Assembly (NCBI RefSeq): GCF_000717915.1
Contig: NZ_JOCX01000004.1
Location: 62,001 to 126,000 of the forward strand
DNA from: Streptomyces sp. NRRL S-244
GTDB lineage: Bacteria; Actinomycetota; Actinomycetes; Streptomycetales; Streptomycetaceae
DNA length: 64,000 bases
Direction: 5' to 3'
The first letter of the stretch is position 1. The number at the start of each line of letters is the position of its first letter. This document shows positions 1-8,186 of this stretch, piece by piece. The position numbers and the translations under genes were made by a program. The notes beneath the pieces were generated by a model. The model had not been told where the DNA came from. It did no database searches and worked only from the letters and a program-made list of their open reading frames with translations.

Positions 1-417
1 CACATCGTGGACGGCTCGCACCCGGCCCCGGAGGAGCAGCTGGCGGCCGTCCGCGAGGTCATCCGCGAGGTCGGCGCGGTCAACGTGCCCGAGATCGTAG
101 TGATCAACAAGGCCGACGCCGCGGACCCGCTCGTACTGCAGCGGCTGCTGCGCATCGAGCGGCACTCCATCGCCGTCTCGGCGCGCACGGGACAGGGCAT
201 CGCCGAGCTCCTCGCGCTCATCGACTCCGAGCTGCCGCGGCCCGAGGTCGAGGTCGAGGCGCTGGTGCCGTACACGCGCGGCTCGCTGGTCGCCCGGGCC
301 CACGCCGAGGGCGAGGTGATCTCCGAGGAGCACACCCCGGAGGGCACCCTGCTGAAGGTGCGGGTCCACCAGGAACTGGCGTCGGACCTGGCGCCGTACG
401 TGCCGGCGAAGCGGTAA
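1..417 (+). CDS. hflX: GTPase HflX, C-terminal part (5' end outside window)
   Basis: This is the last 138 codons of a ribosome-associated GTPase. The frame is open to the first base of the window. Visible are the G4 guanine-specificity motif NKAD (within VVINKADAAD), a G5-like SARTGQGI segment, and the C-terminal acidic/hydrophobic region typical of HflX (VEALVPYTRGSL, then VISEEHTPEGTLLKV). HflX splits stalled or heat-damaged 70S ribosomes in bacteria in which it has been studied. A strong terminator hairpin follows within 21 bp, so the gene ends its transcription unit here. The Walker A part lies upstream of the window and cannot be checked. Confidence 0.93.
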   Translation, partial: HIVDGSHPAPEEQLAAVREVIREVGAVNVPEIVVINKADAADPLVLQRLLRIERHSIAVSARTGQGIAELLALIDSELPRPEVEVEALVPYTRGSLVARAHAEGEVISEEHTPEGTLLKVRVHQELASDLAPYVPAKR

Positions 418-437
418 CGCGCAACCGGATACAAGGC

Positions 438-474
438 GGAGGGCCCCCTGCGGTGCAGGGGGCCCTCCGTTTTT
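438..474. terminator. Rho-independent terminator between convergent hflX and protease genes
   Basis: A perfect 14-bp stem (GGAGGGCCCCCTGC paired with GCAGGGGGCCCTCC) closes a 3-nt loop and is followed by GTTTTT. It lies between two converging genes and could stop transcription from both sides, with the T-run serving hflX. Confidence 0.92.
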
Positions 475-497
475 CGTTTACGCGCACGGGACGACGA

Positions 498-1673
498 CTA
501 CTTGAACTTGGCGCTCACGGCGTCGAAGATCCCCTTGGCCTCCGGGCCCAGCCGGGGTCCGGCCAGCCAGCCCGCCTTGGCGGGGCCGATCGAGGTGTTC
601 GACACCAGCGCCGGCTTGCCGTCACTGCCCGCGGCCACCCAGCCGCCGCCGGAGGAGCCGCCGGTCATCGTGCAGCCGATCCGGTACATCACCGGGGCGT
701 TCGCGGCCAGCGACAGCCGGCCCGGCTTGTCGGCGCACTGGAAGGCCTTCTGGCCGTCGAACGGGGCCGCCGCCGGGTAGCCGGTCGCCGTGATGCTCGC
801 GACCTTCGGCACCGCCGGGGCGTTGAACTCCACCGGGAGCGCCGCGCCGACCGTCTCCTCCAGGGACTTCCCGCTGCTCTTCTCCGGGGTCACGTGCAGC
901 ACCGCGAAGTCGTACGGGGCGCCCGCGCCACCGGTCGGACCGCCGTTCGCGATCCACTGGTCCGAGGTCTGCGCCCAGTCGCTCCACCACACGCCGTACG
1001 GGGCCACCTGCTCGCGCGGGGCGCCCTTGAGCTGCGCGGCAGGCTTGCCCGCGTTGTTGTACGAGGGGACGAAGGCGATGTTGCGGTACCAGCCGCCGGA
1101 CTTGCCCGCGTGCACGCAGTGGCCGGCCGTCCAGACCATGTTGGACTTGCCCGGGTGGGCCGGGTCCTTCACCACGGTCGCCGAGCAGACCATGGAGCCC
1201 TCGGGGCCGTCGAAGAACACCTTGCCGGAGACGGGAACGCTGGTGTGGTACGGGGCGTTGGCGGCCTTGGCCTGCACCGGCGCCGGGGTCGGGTCGGTGA
1301 TGCCCTGGTCCTTGCCGGCGTCCTGGTCGACGGCCGGGGGCTGCGGGGTCTTGTCGGCCTCACGCATCCGGTCCGGGTCCCAGAGGTCCTCGATGATCGG
1401 GTTGATGTAGTCGCCCGCCTCGCGGAGCCAGTCCTCCTGCTTCCAGTTCTTCCACGCACCCCCCTTCCACTTCTCCAGGTCGATGCCGTGCTGCTTGAGC
1501 TTCTCCTTGAGCTGGTCCGGGATCTTGATCCCGTCGGCTCCGGACGGGAGGCTCGCCGCCACGGTCGGCTTGGCGTCGCCGCCGGCCTCCCCGTCGCCGG
1601 GTCCGCAGGCCGCGGCGGTCAGGGCGAGTGCCGCCGCGCACAGGATCGCGGTGACCGGTCGGTTCGGTCGCAT
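498..1673 (-). CDS. Secreted (lipoprotein-like) trypsin-like serine protease
   Basis: The protein has 391 residues. The ATG start is preceded by AGGGGG at good spacing. The N-terminus is a signal sequence ending in LTAAACGPGDG, a lipobox-like cysteine, so the mature protein is probably a membrane-anchored lipoprotein. A charged, Lys/Trp-rich propeptide-like stretch follows. The catalytic half has the S1-type triad: His in TAGHCVHAG, Asp in YDFAVLHV, and Ser in MTGGSSGGGW, where the more usual GDSGG is replaced by GGSSGG, as in V8/glutamyl endopeptidase-like members. Paired cysteines flank these sites. The substrate is unknown. The gene converges on hflX and diverges from the siderophore operon. 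Confidence 0.85.
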   Translation of the reverse strand: MRPNRPVTAILCAAALALTAAACGPGDGEAGGDAKPTVAASLPSGADGIKIPDQLKEKLKQHGIDLEKWKGGAWKNWKQEDWLREAGDYINPIIEDLWDPDRMREADKTPQPPAVDQDAGKDQGITDPTPAPVQAKAANAPYHTSVPVSGKVFFDGPEGSMVCSATVVKDPAHPGKSNMVWTAGHCVHAGKSGGWYRNIAFVPSYNNAGKPAAQLKGAPREQVAPYGVWWSDWAQTSDQWIANGGPTGGAGAPYDFAVLHVTPEKSSGKSLEETVGAALPVEFNAPAVPKVASITATGYPAAAPFDGQKAFQCADKPGRLSLAANAPVMYRIGCTMTGGSSGGGWVAAGSDGKPALVSNTSIGPAKAGWLAGPRLGPEAKGIFDAVSAKFK

Positions 1674-1811
1674 GTCGTGAATCCCCCTGGTGATTCTGGG
1701 TGTCAGACGCGGTGCAGTTGAGGTGCGTGGGGCACGCGAGGCGCGTGCCGCCAAGTGCAGCACCCCACTATGCCGCTGTCGTTGGGGACGGCACAGCCCG
1801 GGGCCGCGGTT

Positions 1812-1869
1812 CCGGGACCGGCGGAAGCCGCCGAGTCCCGGCGAATCCGGGACGAAGTCCCGGCGGGAC
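1812..1869. promoter_or_regulatory. Array of four GTCCCGG/CCGGGAC heptamers upstream of the siderophore operon
   Basis: Exact heptamers occur at 1812-1818 (CCGGGAC), 1835-1841 (GTCCCGG), 1847-1853 (CCGGGAC) and 1857-1863 (GTCCCGG). The middle pair forms a perfect 7-bp inverted repeat with a 5-nt spacer, and the last copy also forms a small hairpin with GGGAC at 1865-1869. The array ends 74 bp before the aminotransferase start. No 19-bp DmdR/IdeR-type iron box was found in the 1674-1943 gap. Binding by a regulator is inference only. Confidence 0.4.
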
Positions 1870-1943
1870 AAGGATCTTCGGGCCACCCGTGATCCGCCGC
1901 CGCCACCGTCGTTGGTACGTACGGGGGATGGGGGGCGGCGTTC

Positions 1944-3383
1944 ATGTTCGAGGAGCAATCCGATGGAGCAGTCCGTGCGGGAGGTCCGAGAGTCGTGGCT
2001 TTGACCGAGCAGGGCGCGGCTGCCGCGCCGGTGCCGTCGCAAGCGCCGTCACAGGTGCCGACACAGGGAACTCGGGCAGTGGAGCACGGCGGGGTGGAGG
2101 GCATCCTGCGCCGGCAGGCGATGCGGGAGTCCGCCGCCCGGACGTACGCGCGCTCGCTGCCCATCGTCCCGGTGCGCGCCCGGGGGCTGACCATCGAGGG
2201 CGCCGACGGGCGGCGCTACCTCGACTGCCTCTCCGGGGCCGGCACCCTCGCCCTGGGCCACAACCACCCCGTGGTGCTCGAAGCCGTACGGGGCGTCCTC
2301 GACTCCGGAGCCCCGCTGCACGTCCTGGACCTCGCGACCCCGGTCAAGGACGCCTTCACCACGGAGCTGTTCGCCTGCCTCCCGCCGGCCCTGGCCGCCG
2401 ATGCCCGCATCCAGTTCTGCGGGCCCGCCGGCACGGATGCGGTCGAGGCCGCGCTCAAGCTGGTCCGGACCGCCACCGGGCGTTCGGGGCTGCTGGCCTT
2501 CACGGGGGCCTACCACGGGATGACCGCCGGGGCCCTGGGCGCCTCGGGCGGAGCGCCGGACGTACGGGTGACCCGGCTCCCGTTCCCGCAGGACTTCCGC
2601 TGCCCGTTCGGGGTCGGCGGCCCCGAGGGCGCGCGGCTCGGGGCCCGTTGGACCGAGAGCCTGCTGGACGACCCCAAGGGCGGGGTGCCCTCGCCCGCGG
2701 CGATGATCGTCGAGCCGGTGCAGGGCGAAGGCGGGGTCTTCCCGGCCCCCGACGCGTGGCTGCGCCGGATGCGTGAGATCACCGAGGCCCGGGGGATCCC
2801 GCTGATCGCGGACGAGGTGCAGACGGGAGTGGGCCGTACCGGCGCCTTCTGGGGCGTCGACCACGCCGGGGTGGTGCCGGACGTGATGGTCCTGTCCAAG
2901 GCGATCGGCGGCAGCCTCCCGCTGGCGGTGATCGTGTACCGGTCGGGCCTGGACGTCTGGGCACCGGGAGCCCATGCCGGCACGTTCCGGGGCAACCAGC
3001 TGGCGATGGCGGCCGGGGCGGCGACCCTGGCGTACGTACGGAAGAACCGTCTCGCCGAGCGCGCCGGGGCCCTGGGCGAGCGGATGCTGACCGCCCTGCG
3101 CGGCCTGGCCTCCGCGCACCCCTGCATCGGGGATGTCCGGGGCCGCGGCCTGATGATCGGCGTCGAACTCGTCGACCCGGACACCGGTGCCCCGGCGCAG
3201 GCCCTCGCCGCGGCGGTCCGCCAGGAGTGCCTGAACCGCGGCCTGATCGTCGAACTCGGCGGCCGCAACGCGAGCGTGGTCCGGCTGCTGCCCCCGCTGA
3301 CCCTGACCGACGAACAGGCGGCGGCGGTCCTGGACCGCCTGTCCGACGCCATCCCCGCCGCCGCCTCCCACCACCCCCACTGA
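1944..3383 (+). CDS. Diaminobutyrate--2-oxoglutarate aminotransferase (siderophore biosynthesis)
   Basis: This is a 479-residue PLP-dependent class-III (ornithine/DABA-type) aminotransferase. It would form L-2,4-diaminobutyrate from aspartate semialdehyde and glutamate. Family marks are the AGTLALGHNHP segment, the FCGPAGTDAVEAALKL cofactor-binding region, GAYHGMTAGALGASG, the IADEVQTGVGRTG motif, and the PLP-lysine in LSKAIGGS (about K319). The N-terminal ~40 residues are Ala/Gln/Pro rich and probably not part of the fold. The chosen ATG follows a GGGGGGCGG stretch. It leads a tight operon, 16 bp before the first NIS synthetase. The same family is EctB in ectoine pathways, but no ectoine genes are nearby. 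Confidence 0.88.
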   Translation: MFEEQSDGAVRAGGPRVVALTEQGAAAAPVPSQAPSQVPTQGTRAVEHGGVEGILRRQAMRESAARTYARSLPIVPVRARGLTIEGADGRRYLDCLSGAGTLALGHNHPVVLEAVRGVLDSGAPLHVLDLATPVKDAFTTELFACLPPALAADARIQFCGPAGTDAVEAALKLVRTATGRSGLLAFTGAYHGMTAGALGASGGAPDVRVTRLPFPQDFRCPFGVGGPEGARLGARWTESLLDDPKGGVPSPAAMIVEPVQGEGGVFPAPDAWLRRMREITEARGIPLIADEVQTGVGRTGAFWGVDHAGVVPDVMVLSKAIGGSLPLAVIVYRSGLDVWAPGAHAGTFRGNQLAMAAGAATLAYVRKNRLAERAGALGERMLTALRGLASAHPCIGDVRGRGLMIGVELVDPDTGAPAQALAAAVRQECLNRGLIVELGGRNASVVRLLPPLTLTDEQAAAVLDRLSDAIPAAASHHPH

Positions 3384-3399
3384 CCACAAGGACCCCCGC

Positions 3400-5412
3400 A
3401 TGCCCGAAGCCACCCACCCCGCCCCGACCGCCGCCCCCGGCACCGCGACGCCGGCGATCGCCGCAGCCACCCCGTGGCCCACCCCCGGGTCCGGCGCTCC
3501 CGGTAGAACCGGCAGAACCGGCAGCCCCGATGCCGGGGACGGCGGGGGCGGCGGCGTGCCGAGGCAGCATGACGGCGTCCCGCGGGCCCGGACCGGCACC
3601 GCGGCCGGAGCCGGAGCCGGCACCGGGGCCGGCACCGAGGCCGGGGCCGGCACCGGGGCCGGGGTGTCGGCCGAGGCCGAGGCACTGGATCACCCCGACC
3701 CGGGCGTCGCCGCCGAGGGCGCCGCCGTGGAGAACCTGCTGCGGTGTTGGGTCCGGGAGAGCGGGACCGGGGGTTCCGGCGGGGCTGTCGGGAGCGTGCT
3801 GCGCATCCCCCTCCCCACGTCCGGCACCGCCCTGACGGTGGACGTCCGGTACTGGTCCGCCACCGGCTGGCACCGCTTCGGCCCCGCCCGGCTCGAAGGC
3901 GCGCCCGCCCACGCCGCCGCCCTGGACGCCGTCACCCTCGCCGCGCTGCTCGCCCGCGAGGGCGACCCCCGCGGCCGCGGCGGCGCCGACCTCGTCGGCC
4001 GGGTCGCCGACTCGGTGCGCCGCACCGCCGAGTTCATCGCCGACCGGCGCGAACGGCCCACCCCGCCCGAACCCGTCGCCGGTGACCTCTTCCTCACCGC
4101 CGAACAGTCCCTCCTCCTCGGCCACCCCCTTCAGCCGGACCCGAAGAGCCGCGAAGGACTCTCCGAAGCCGAGATCCGCCGCTACTCACCCGAACTCCAC
4201 GGCTCCTTCCCCCTGCACTGGTTCGCCGTCGCCCCCTCCGCCCTCGCCACCGACTCCGCCTGGACCGAACGCGGCCGCCCCGTCTCCGCCGCCCGGCTCC
4301 TCGGCCGGCTCACCCCCGGGCTCCCGCTGCCCGACGGCACGACCCCCCTCCCCCTGCACCCCTGGCAGGCCCGGGACCTGCTCCAGCGCCCCACCGTCGC
4401 CGCCCTCCGCGACGCGGGACTCCTGCACGACCTGGGCCCGTTCGGAGAGCCCTGGCACCCCACCTCCTCCGTCCGCACCGTCCACCGCCCCGGCGCCCCC
4501 GCGATGCTCAAGCTCTCCCTGGGCGTGCGCATCACCAACTCCCGCCGTGAGAACCTCCGCAAGGAACTCCACCGCGGCGTCGAGGTGCACCGGCTGCTCC
4601 GCACCGGCCTCGCGGAACAGTGGCAGGCGGCCCACCCCGGCTTCGACATCGTGCGCGACCCCGCCTGGATCGCCGTCGACGCCCCGGACGGCACTCCCGT
4701 CCCCGGACTCGACGCCGTGCTCCGGCACAACCCCTTCCGCTCCCACGACGACGCCGTCTGCGTCGCCGCACTCACCTCGCCCCGCCCGTGGCCGGGCCGG
4801 ACCACCATGCGCTCCCGGCTCGCCGAGACCGTCGCCCGGCTCGCCGCCGCCACCGGGCGCCCGACGGCCGCCGTCGCCGCCGAGTGGTTCCTGCGCTACC
4901 TCGACCACGTCGTCCTGCCGATCCTGGCCTTCGACGCGCTCGCCGGGATCGCCCTCGAAGCGCACCAGCAGAACACGCTGGTCCTCCTCGACCCGGCCGG
5001 CTGGCCGGTCGGCGGCCGCTACCGCGACAACCAGGGCTACTACTTCCGCGCCTCCCACCGCGCGGAACTGGAGCGCCGGCTCCCCGGTATCGGCAGCGCC
5101 AGCGACACCTTCGTCTCCGACGCCGTCACCGACGAACGCTTCACCTACTACCTCGGCATCAACAACGTGCTCGGCCTCATCGGCGCCTTCGGATCCCAGC
5201 AACTCGCCGACGAACGCGTCCTGCTCGCCGCCTTCCGCCGCTTCCTCGGCAAGGCCTCCGGACTCGGACCGGTCCCCGCACGGCTGCTCGACTCGCCCAC
5301 CCTGCGCTGCAAGGCGAACCTGCTCACCCGCCTGGGCGGCCTCGACGAGCTCGTCGGCCCCGTGGACTCCCAGTCCGTCTACGTCACCATCGCCAACCCC
5401 CTCCACGATTGA
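3400..5412 (+). CDS. NIS siderophore synthetase, IucA/IucC family (first copy)
   Basis: The protein has 670 residues. IucA/IucC enzymes use ATP to join a carboxylate (usually citrate or a derivative) to an amine or alcohol. Recognisable segments are LPLHPWQARDLL (about residue 319), HPTSSVRTVHRPG with the following LKLSLGVRITNSRRENLRKEL, and EAHQQNTLVLLD plus RYRDNQGYYFR near the C-terminus. About 95 N-terminal residues are a low-complexity Ala/Gly/Thr/Pro extension built from GCCGG-rich repeats, so the true start might be further in. The listed ATG has AAGGA just upstream. The stop abuts the GTG/ATG of the acyltransferase gene, indicating translational coupling. Confidence 0.9.
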   Translation: MPEATHPAPTAAPGTATPAIAAATPWPTPGSGAPGRTGRTGSPDAGDGGGGGVPRQHDGVPRARTGTAAGAGAGTGAGTEAGAGTGAGVSAEAEALDHPDPGVAAEGAAVENLLRCWVRESGTGGSGGAVGSVLRIPLPTSGTALTVDVRYWSATGWHRFGPARLEGAPAHAAALDAVTLAALLAREGDPRGRGGADLVGRVADSVRRTAEFIADRRERPTPPEPVAGDLFLTAEQSLLLGHPLQPDPKSREGLSEAEIRRYSPELHGSFPLHWFAVAPSALATDSAWTERGRPVSAARLLGRLTPGLPLPDGTTPLPLHPWQARDLLQRPTVAALRDAGLLHDLGPFGEPWHPTSSVRTVHRPGAPAMLKLSLGVRITNSRRENLRKELHRGVEVHRLLRTGLAEQWQAAHPGFDIVRDPAWIAVDAPDGTPVPGLDAVLRHNPFRSHDDAVCVAALTSPRPWPGRTTMRSRLAETVARLAAATGRPTAAVAAEWFLRYLDHVVLPILAFDALAGIALEAHQQNTLVLLDPAGWPVGGRYRDNQGYYFRASHRAELERRLPGIGSASDTFVSDAVTDERFTYYLGINNVLGLIGAFGSQQLADERVLLAAFRRFLGKASGLGPVPARLLDSPTLRCKANLLTRLGGLDELVGPVDSQSVYVTIANPLHD

Positions 5413-5418
5413 GTGCCG

Positions 5419-6129
5419 ATGCCCTCCACCGACACGTCCCGCTACGCAACCACCGCCACCGCTGCCACTGCCCTCGACTTCGCCACCGCCGCCGGCGCCA
5501 CCGCCCGCATCCCCGGACGGCGTCTCACCGCCCGGCTGCTGCCCCTGCTCGCCGAGGCCGAACTGCTCGACTCACCGGCCGGCTGGGGCACCACCGCCAC
5601 CCCGGCCGGTGCCTTCCGCCTCGAACCCGTACGCCTGGGCCGCGACCTGGAGCTGCTGACCGGGTGGATGAACGACCCCGATGTGGCCGCGTACTGGGAG
5701 CTCGCCGGCCCCGCCGCCGTCACCGCCGCCCACGTACGGTCCCAGCTCGACGGGAACGGCCACAGCATCCCCTGCCTCGGCGTCCTCGACGGCACACCGA
5801 TGAGCTACTGGGAGGTCTACCGGGCCGACCTCGACCCGCTCTCCCGCCACTACCCGGCGCGCCCCCACGACACGGGTATCCACCTGCTCATCGGGGACGG
5901 CACGAACCGCGGCCGAGGTCTGGGCACCGTCCTGCTGCGCGCCGTCGCCAACCTGGTGCTCGACAACCGCCCGCGCTGCACCCGCGTCATCGCCGAACCG
6001 GACATCCGCAACACCCCCTCCGTATCAGCCTTCCTCAACTCCGGATTCCGCTGTTCCGCGGAGATCGACCTTCCCGGGAAGCGGGCCGCGCTGATGATCC
6101 GGGAGCGGGCCCTGCGCAACCTCATCTGA
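5419..6129 (+). CDS. GNAT acyltransferase of the siderophore operon (IucB/MbtK-like)
   Basis: The protein has 236 residues. After ~70 poorly conserved residues comes a GNAT fold of the type that acylates amines in siderophore pathways (IucB, AlcB, RhbD, MbtK). It contains LLTGWMNDPDVAAYWEL and SYWEVYRAD. It then has DTGIHLLIGDGTNRGRGLGTVLLRAV, where the GRGLG part is the acetyl-CoA loop, followed by RVIAEPDIRNTPSVSAFLNSGF. An alternative GTG start lies two codons earlier, directly after the preceding TGA. The likely job is acetylation of a diaminobutyrate-derived amine, or of its hydroxylamine if a hydroxylase exists elsewhere. The substrate is inferred from context. Confidence 0.85.
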   Translation: MPSTDTSRYATTATAATALDFATAAGATARIPGRRLTARLLPLLAEAELLDSPAGWGTTATPAGAFRLEPVRLGRDLELLTGWMNDPDVAAYWELAGPAAVTAAHVRSQLDGNGHSIPCLGVLDGTPMSYWEVYRADLDPLSRHYPARPHDTGIHLLIGDGTNRGRGLGTVLLRAVANLVLDNRPRCTRVIAEPDIRNTPSVSAFLNSGFRCSAEIDLPGKRAALMIRERALRNLI

Positions 6130-6132
6130 TCC

Positions 6133-6188
6133 ATCCGAGCCTCCCCATCCGACCCTCCCCGTCCGAGTCGCCCCGTCCGAGTCGCCCC
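6133..6188 (+). repeat. Four-copy 14-bp tandem repeat between acyltransferase and second NIS synthetase
   Basis: Consecutive 14-nt units are ATCCGAGCCTCCCC, ATCCGACCCTCCCC, GTCCGAGTCGCCCC and GTCCGAGTCGCCCC. The last two are identical. The repeat begins 4 bp after the acyltransferase stop, inside the only large gap (124 bp) of the siderophore operon. Confidence 0.8.
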
Positions 6189-6253
6189 GTTCACGCCTCA
6201 CCCTTCGAAAACTCTGCGCCACGCAGCAAAGTTCCCGATCCCCGAGGAGTCCC

Positions 6254-8134
6254 GTGCCGAATTTCCCCGCCGCCCCCGACTCCGCCGGCCGCCATTGCTC
6301 GGAAGCTTCCGTTCCACCGTCCCCCCAACACCCCTGCACGCCCCCCGAACTCACCACCGCGACCTGGGAGTCCGCCGCCCGCCGACTGCTCGCCAAGATG
6401 CTGGCCGAGTTCGCCTACGAGGAGATCATCAGCCCCCTCCGGGCCCCCGCCCCGGCGACCGCCGCCGGAGACGCTTGGCAGCTGACCCTCGACGACGGCA
6501 GCACCCTCGGCTTCCGGGCCCGCCGCCGCGCGTACGGCAGCTGGCACGTCGCCCACGACACCATCACGCTCACCCCTCCGCCCCCCTCCATGGAGCCCCC
6601 GACCGCCTTCGGGGACCCGTACGCCTTCCTGATCCGTGCCCGCACCCTCCTCAGCCTCGACGGCTCCACCCTCGGCCACCTCGTCCGCGAGCTCAGCGCC
6701 ACCCTCGCCGCCGACGCCCGCATCGACCACACCGCGCTCACCGCCGACGTCCTCGCCGATCTCGACCACGCCGAGCTCGAAGGCCATCAGACCGGCCACC
6801 CCTGGCTCGTCCTCAACAAGGGCCGCATAGGACTGTCCGCCGCCGACACCGCCGCCTGGGCCCCCGAGGCCCGCACCCGCCAGCGGCTGCCCTGGCTCGC
6901 CGCCCACACCTCCCTCGCGGCCTACCGCGGCACGGCCGGCCTGGAAGATCCGGCCCGCCTCTACGCCGAAGAACTCGACCCCGTCACCCGCGCCGCCTTC
7001 GACCAGGCCCTGCGCGCCCGAGGCCTCGACCCGCTCGGATACCTCTACCTCCCGGTCCACCCCTGGCAATGGGACGAGGTCGTGCTCCCCCTCTTCGCCC
7101 CGGCCCTGGCCTCGGGCGCCCTGGTCCCGCTCCCCGCCGACCCCGACATACGCATCCCGCAGCAGTCCGTCCGCACCTTCCTCAACCTCACCCGACCCGA
7201 CCGGCACAGCGTCAAGCTGCCGCTCTCCGTCTTCAACACCCTCGTCTGGCGCGGCCTGCCCTCCGACCACTGCGCCGCCGCCCCCGCCGTCACCGCCTGG
7301 ATCCGCTCCCTCCACGACGCCGACCCCTTCCTCCGCGAGGAATGCCGCGTGGTCCTCCTCGGCGAGGTCGCCTCGGTCACCGTCCGCCACCCCGTCTACG
7401 ACGAGCTCCCCGAGGCCCCCTACCAGTACAAGGAGCTCCTCGGGGCGATCTGGCGCGAGCCCCTGACCAGCCGGCTCGCCCCCGGTGAGCGGGCCCGTAC
7501 GCTCGCCGCCCTCCTCCACGTCGACCCGCGCGGCCGGTCCTTCACCGCCGAGCTCGTCGCCCGGTCCGGGCTCACCCCGGCCCGCTGGCTGCAACGGCTC
7601 TTCGCCGCCCTGCTGCCCCCGCTGCTCCACTTCCTCTACCGCTACGGCACGGTCTTCTCCCCGCACGGCGAGAACGCCACCGTGATCTTCGACGAGCACG
7701 AGGTCCCGGTCCGGATCGCCCTGAAGGACTTCGTGGACGAGATCAACATCTGCCGGGAGCCGCTGCCCGAGCTGGCGTCCGTGCCCGCCGAGGTGCGTGC
7801 CGCGCTGCGCGACAAGCCCGCGGACTTCCTGCCCCAGTACATCCACTCCGGTCTCTTCGTCGGCGTCTTCCGCTACCTCTCCGCCCTCTGCGAGGACCGC
7901 CTCGGCGTCCCCGAGGAGGAGTTCTGGTCCCTCGTACGGGCGGAGATCCTGCGCCAGCAGGCCCGCTTCCCCGAGCTCAAGGAGCGCCACGAGATCTTCG
8001 ACCTGCTCGGCGAGCGGATCGGGCGGCTCTGCCTGAACCGGAACCGGCTGTACGAGGACGGCTACCGCGACCGCTCCGACCGCCCGCACGCGGTGGAGTA
8101 CGGCACCGTGCCCAACCCCTTGTACCGGCCGTGA
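6254..8134 (+). CDS. NIS siderophore synthetase, IucA/IucC family (second copy)
   Basis: The protein has 626 residues and the GTG start is preceded by GAGGAG. It has the same superfamily as the first synthetase but is clearly divergent, so the two probably act in sequence on different ends of the scaffold. Motifs are LPVHPWQWDEVV (about residue 266), IPQQSVRTFLNLT and VKLPLSVFNT (about 300), then SPHGENATVIFD and IALKDFVDEINI in the C-terminal FhuF-like part. Two synthetases plus a diaminobutyrate aminotransferase and an acyltransferase resemble aerobactin/rhizobactin-type logic. No transporter or receptor gene is linked. Confidence 0.9.
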   Translation: MPNFPAAPDSAGRHCSEASVPPSPQHPCTPPELTTATWESAARRLLAKMLAEFAYEEIISPLRAPAPATAAGDAWQLTLDDGSTLGFRARRRAYGSWHVAHDTITLTPPPPSMEPPTAFGDPYAFLIRARTLLSLDGSTLGHLVRELSATLAADARIDHTALTADVLADLDHAELEGHQTGHPWLVLNKGRIGLSAADTAAWAPEARTRQRLPWLAAHTSLAAYRGTAGLEDPARLYAEELDPVTRAAFDQALRARGLDPLGYLYLPVHPWQWDEVVLPLFAPALASGALVPLPADPDIRIPQQSVRTFLNLTRPDRHSVKLPLSVFNTLVWRGLPSDHCAAAPAVTAWIRSLHDADPFLREECRVVLLGEVASVTVRHPVYDELPEAPYQYKELLGAIWREPLTSRLAPGERARTLAALLHVDPRGRSFTAELVARSGLTPARWLQRLFAALLPPLLHFLYRYGTVFSPHGENATVIFDEHEVPVRIALKDFVDEINICREPLPELASVPAEVRAALRDKPADFLPQYIHSGLFVGVFRYLSALCEDRLGVPEEEFWSLVRAEILRQQARFPELKERHEIFDLLGERIGRLCLNRNRLYEDGYRDRSDRPHAVEYGTVPNPLYRP

Positions 8135-8186
8135 ACCACCGTCGTGGCGGCCACTGTCGGCGGCGCCCCGTAGGGTTGTCATTGCT

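Noticed and set aside
1674-1943. DmdR/IdeR iron box upstream of the siderophore operon
   Set aside because: No 19-bp TTAGGTTAGGCTAACCTAA-like palindrome is present. Only the GTCCCGG array was found.
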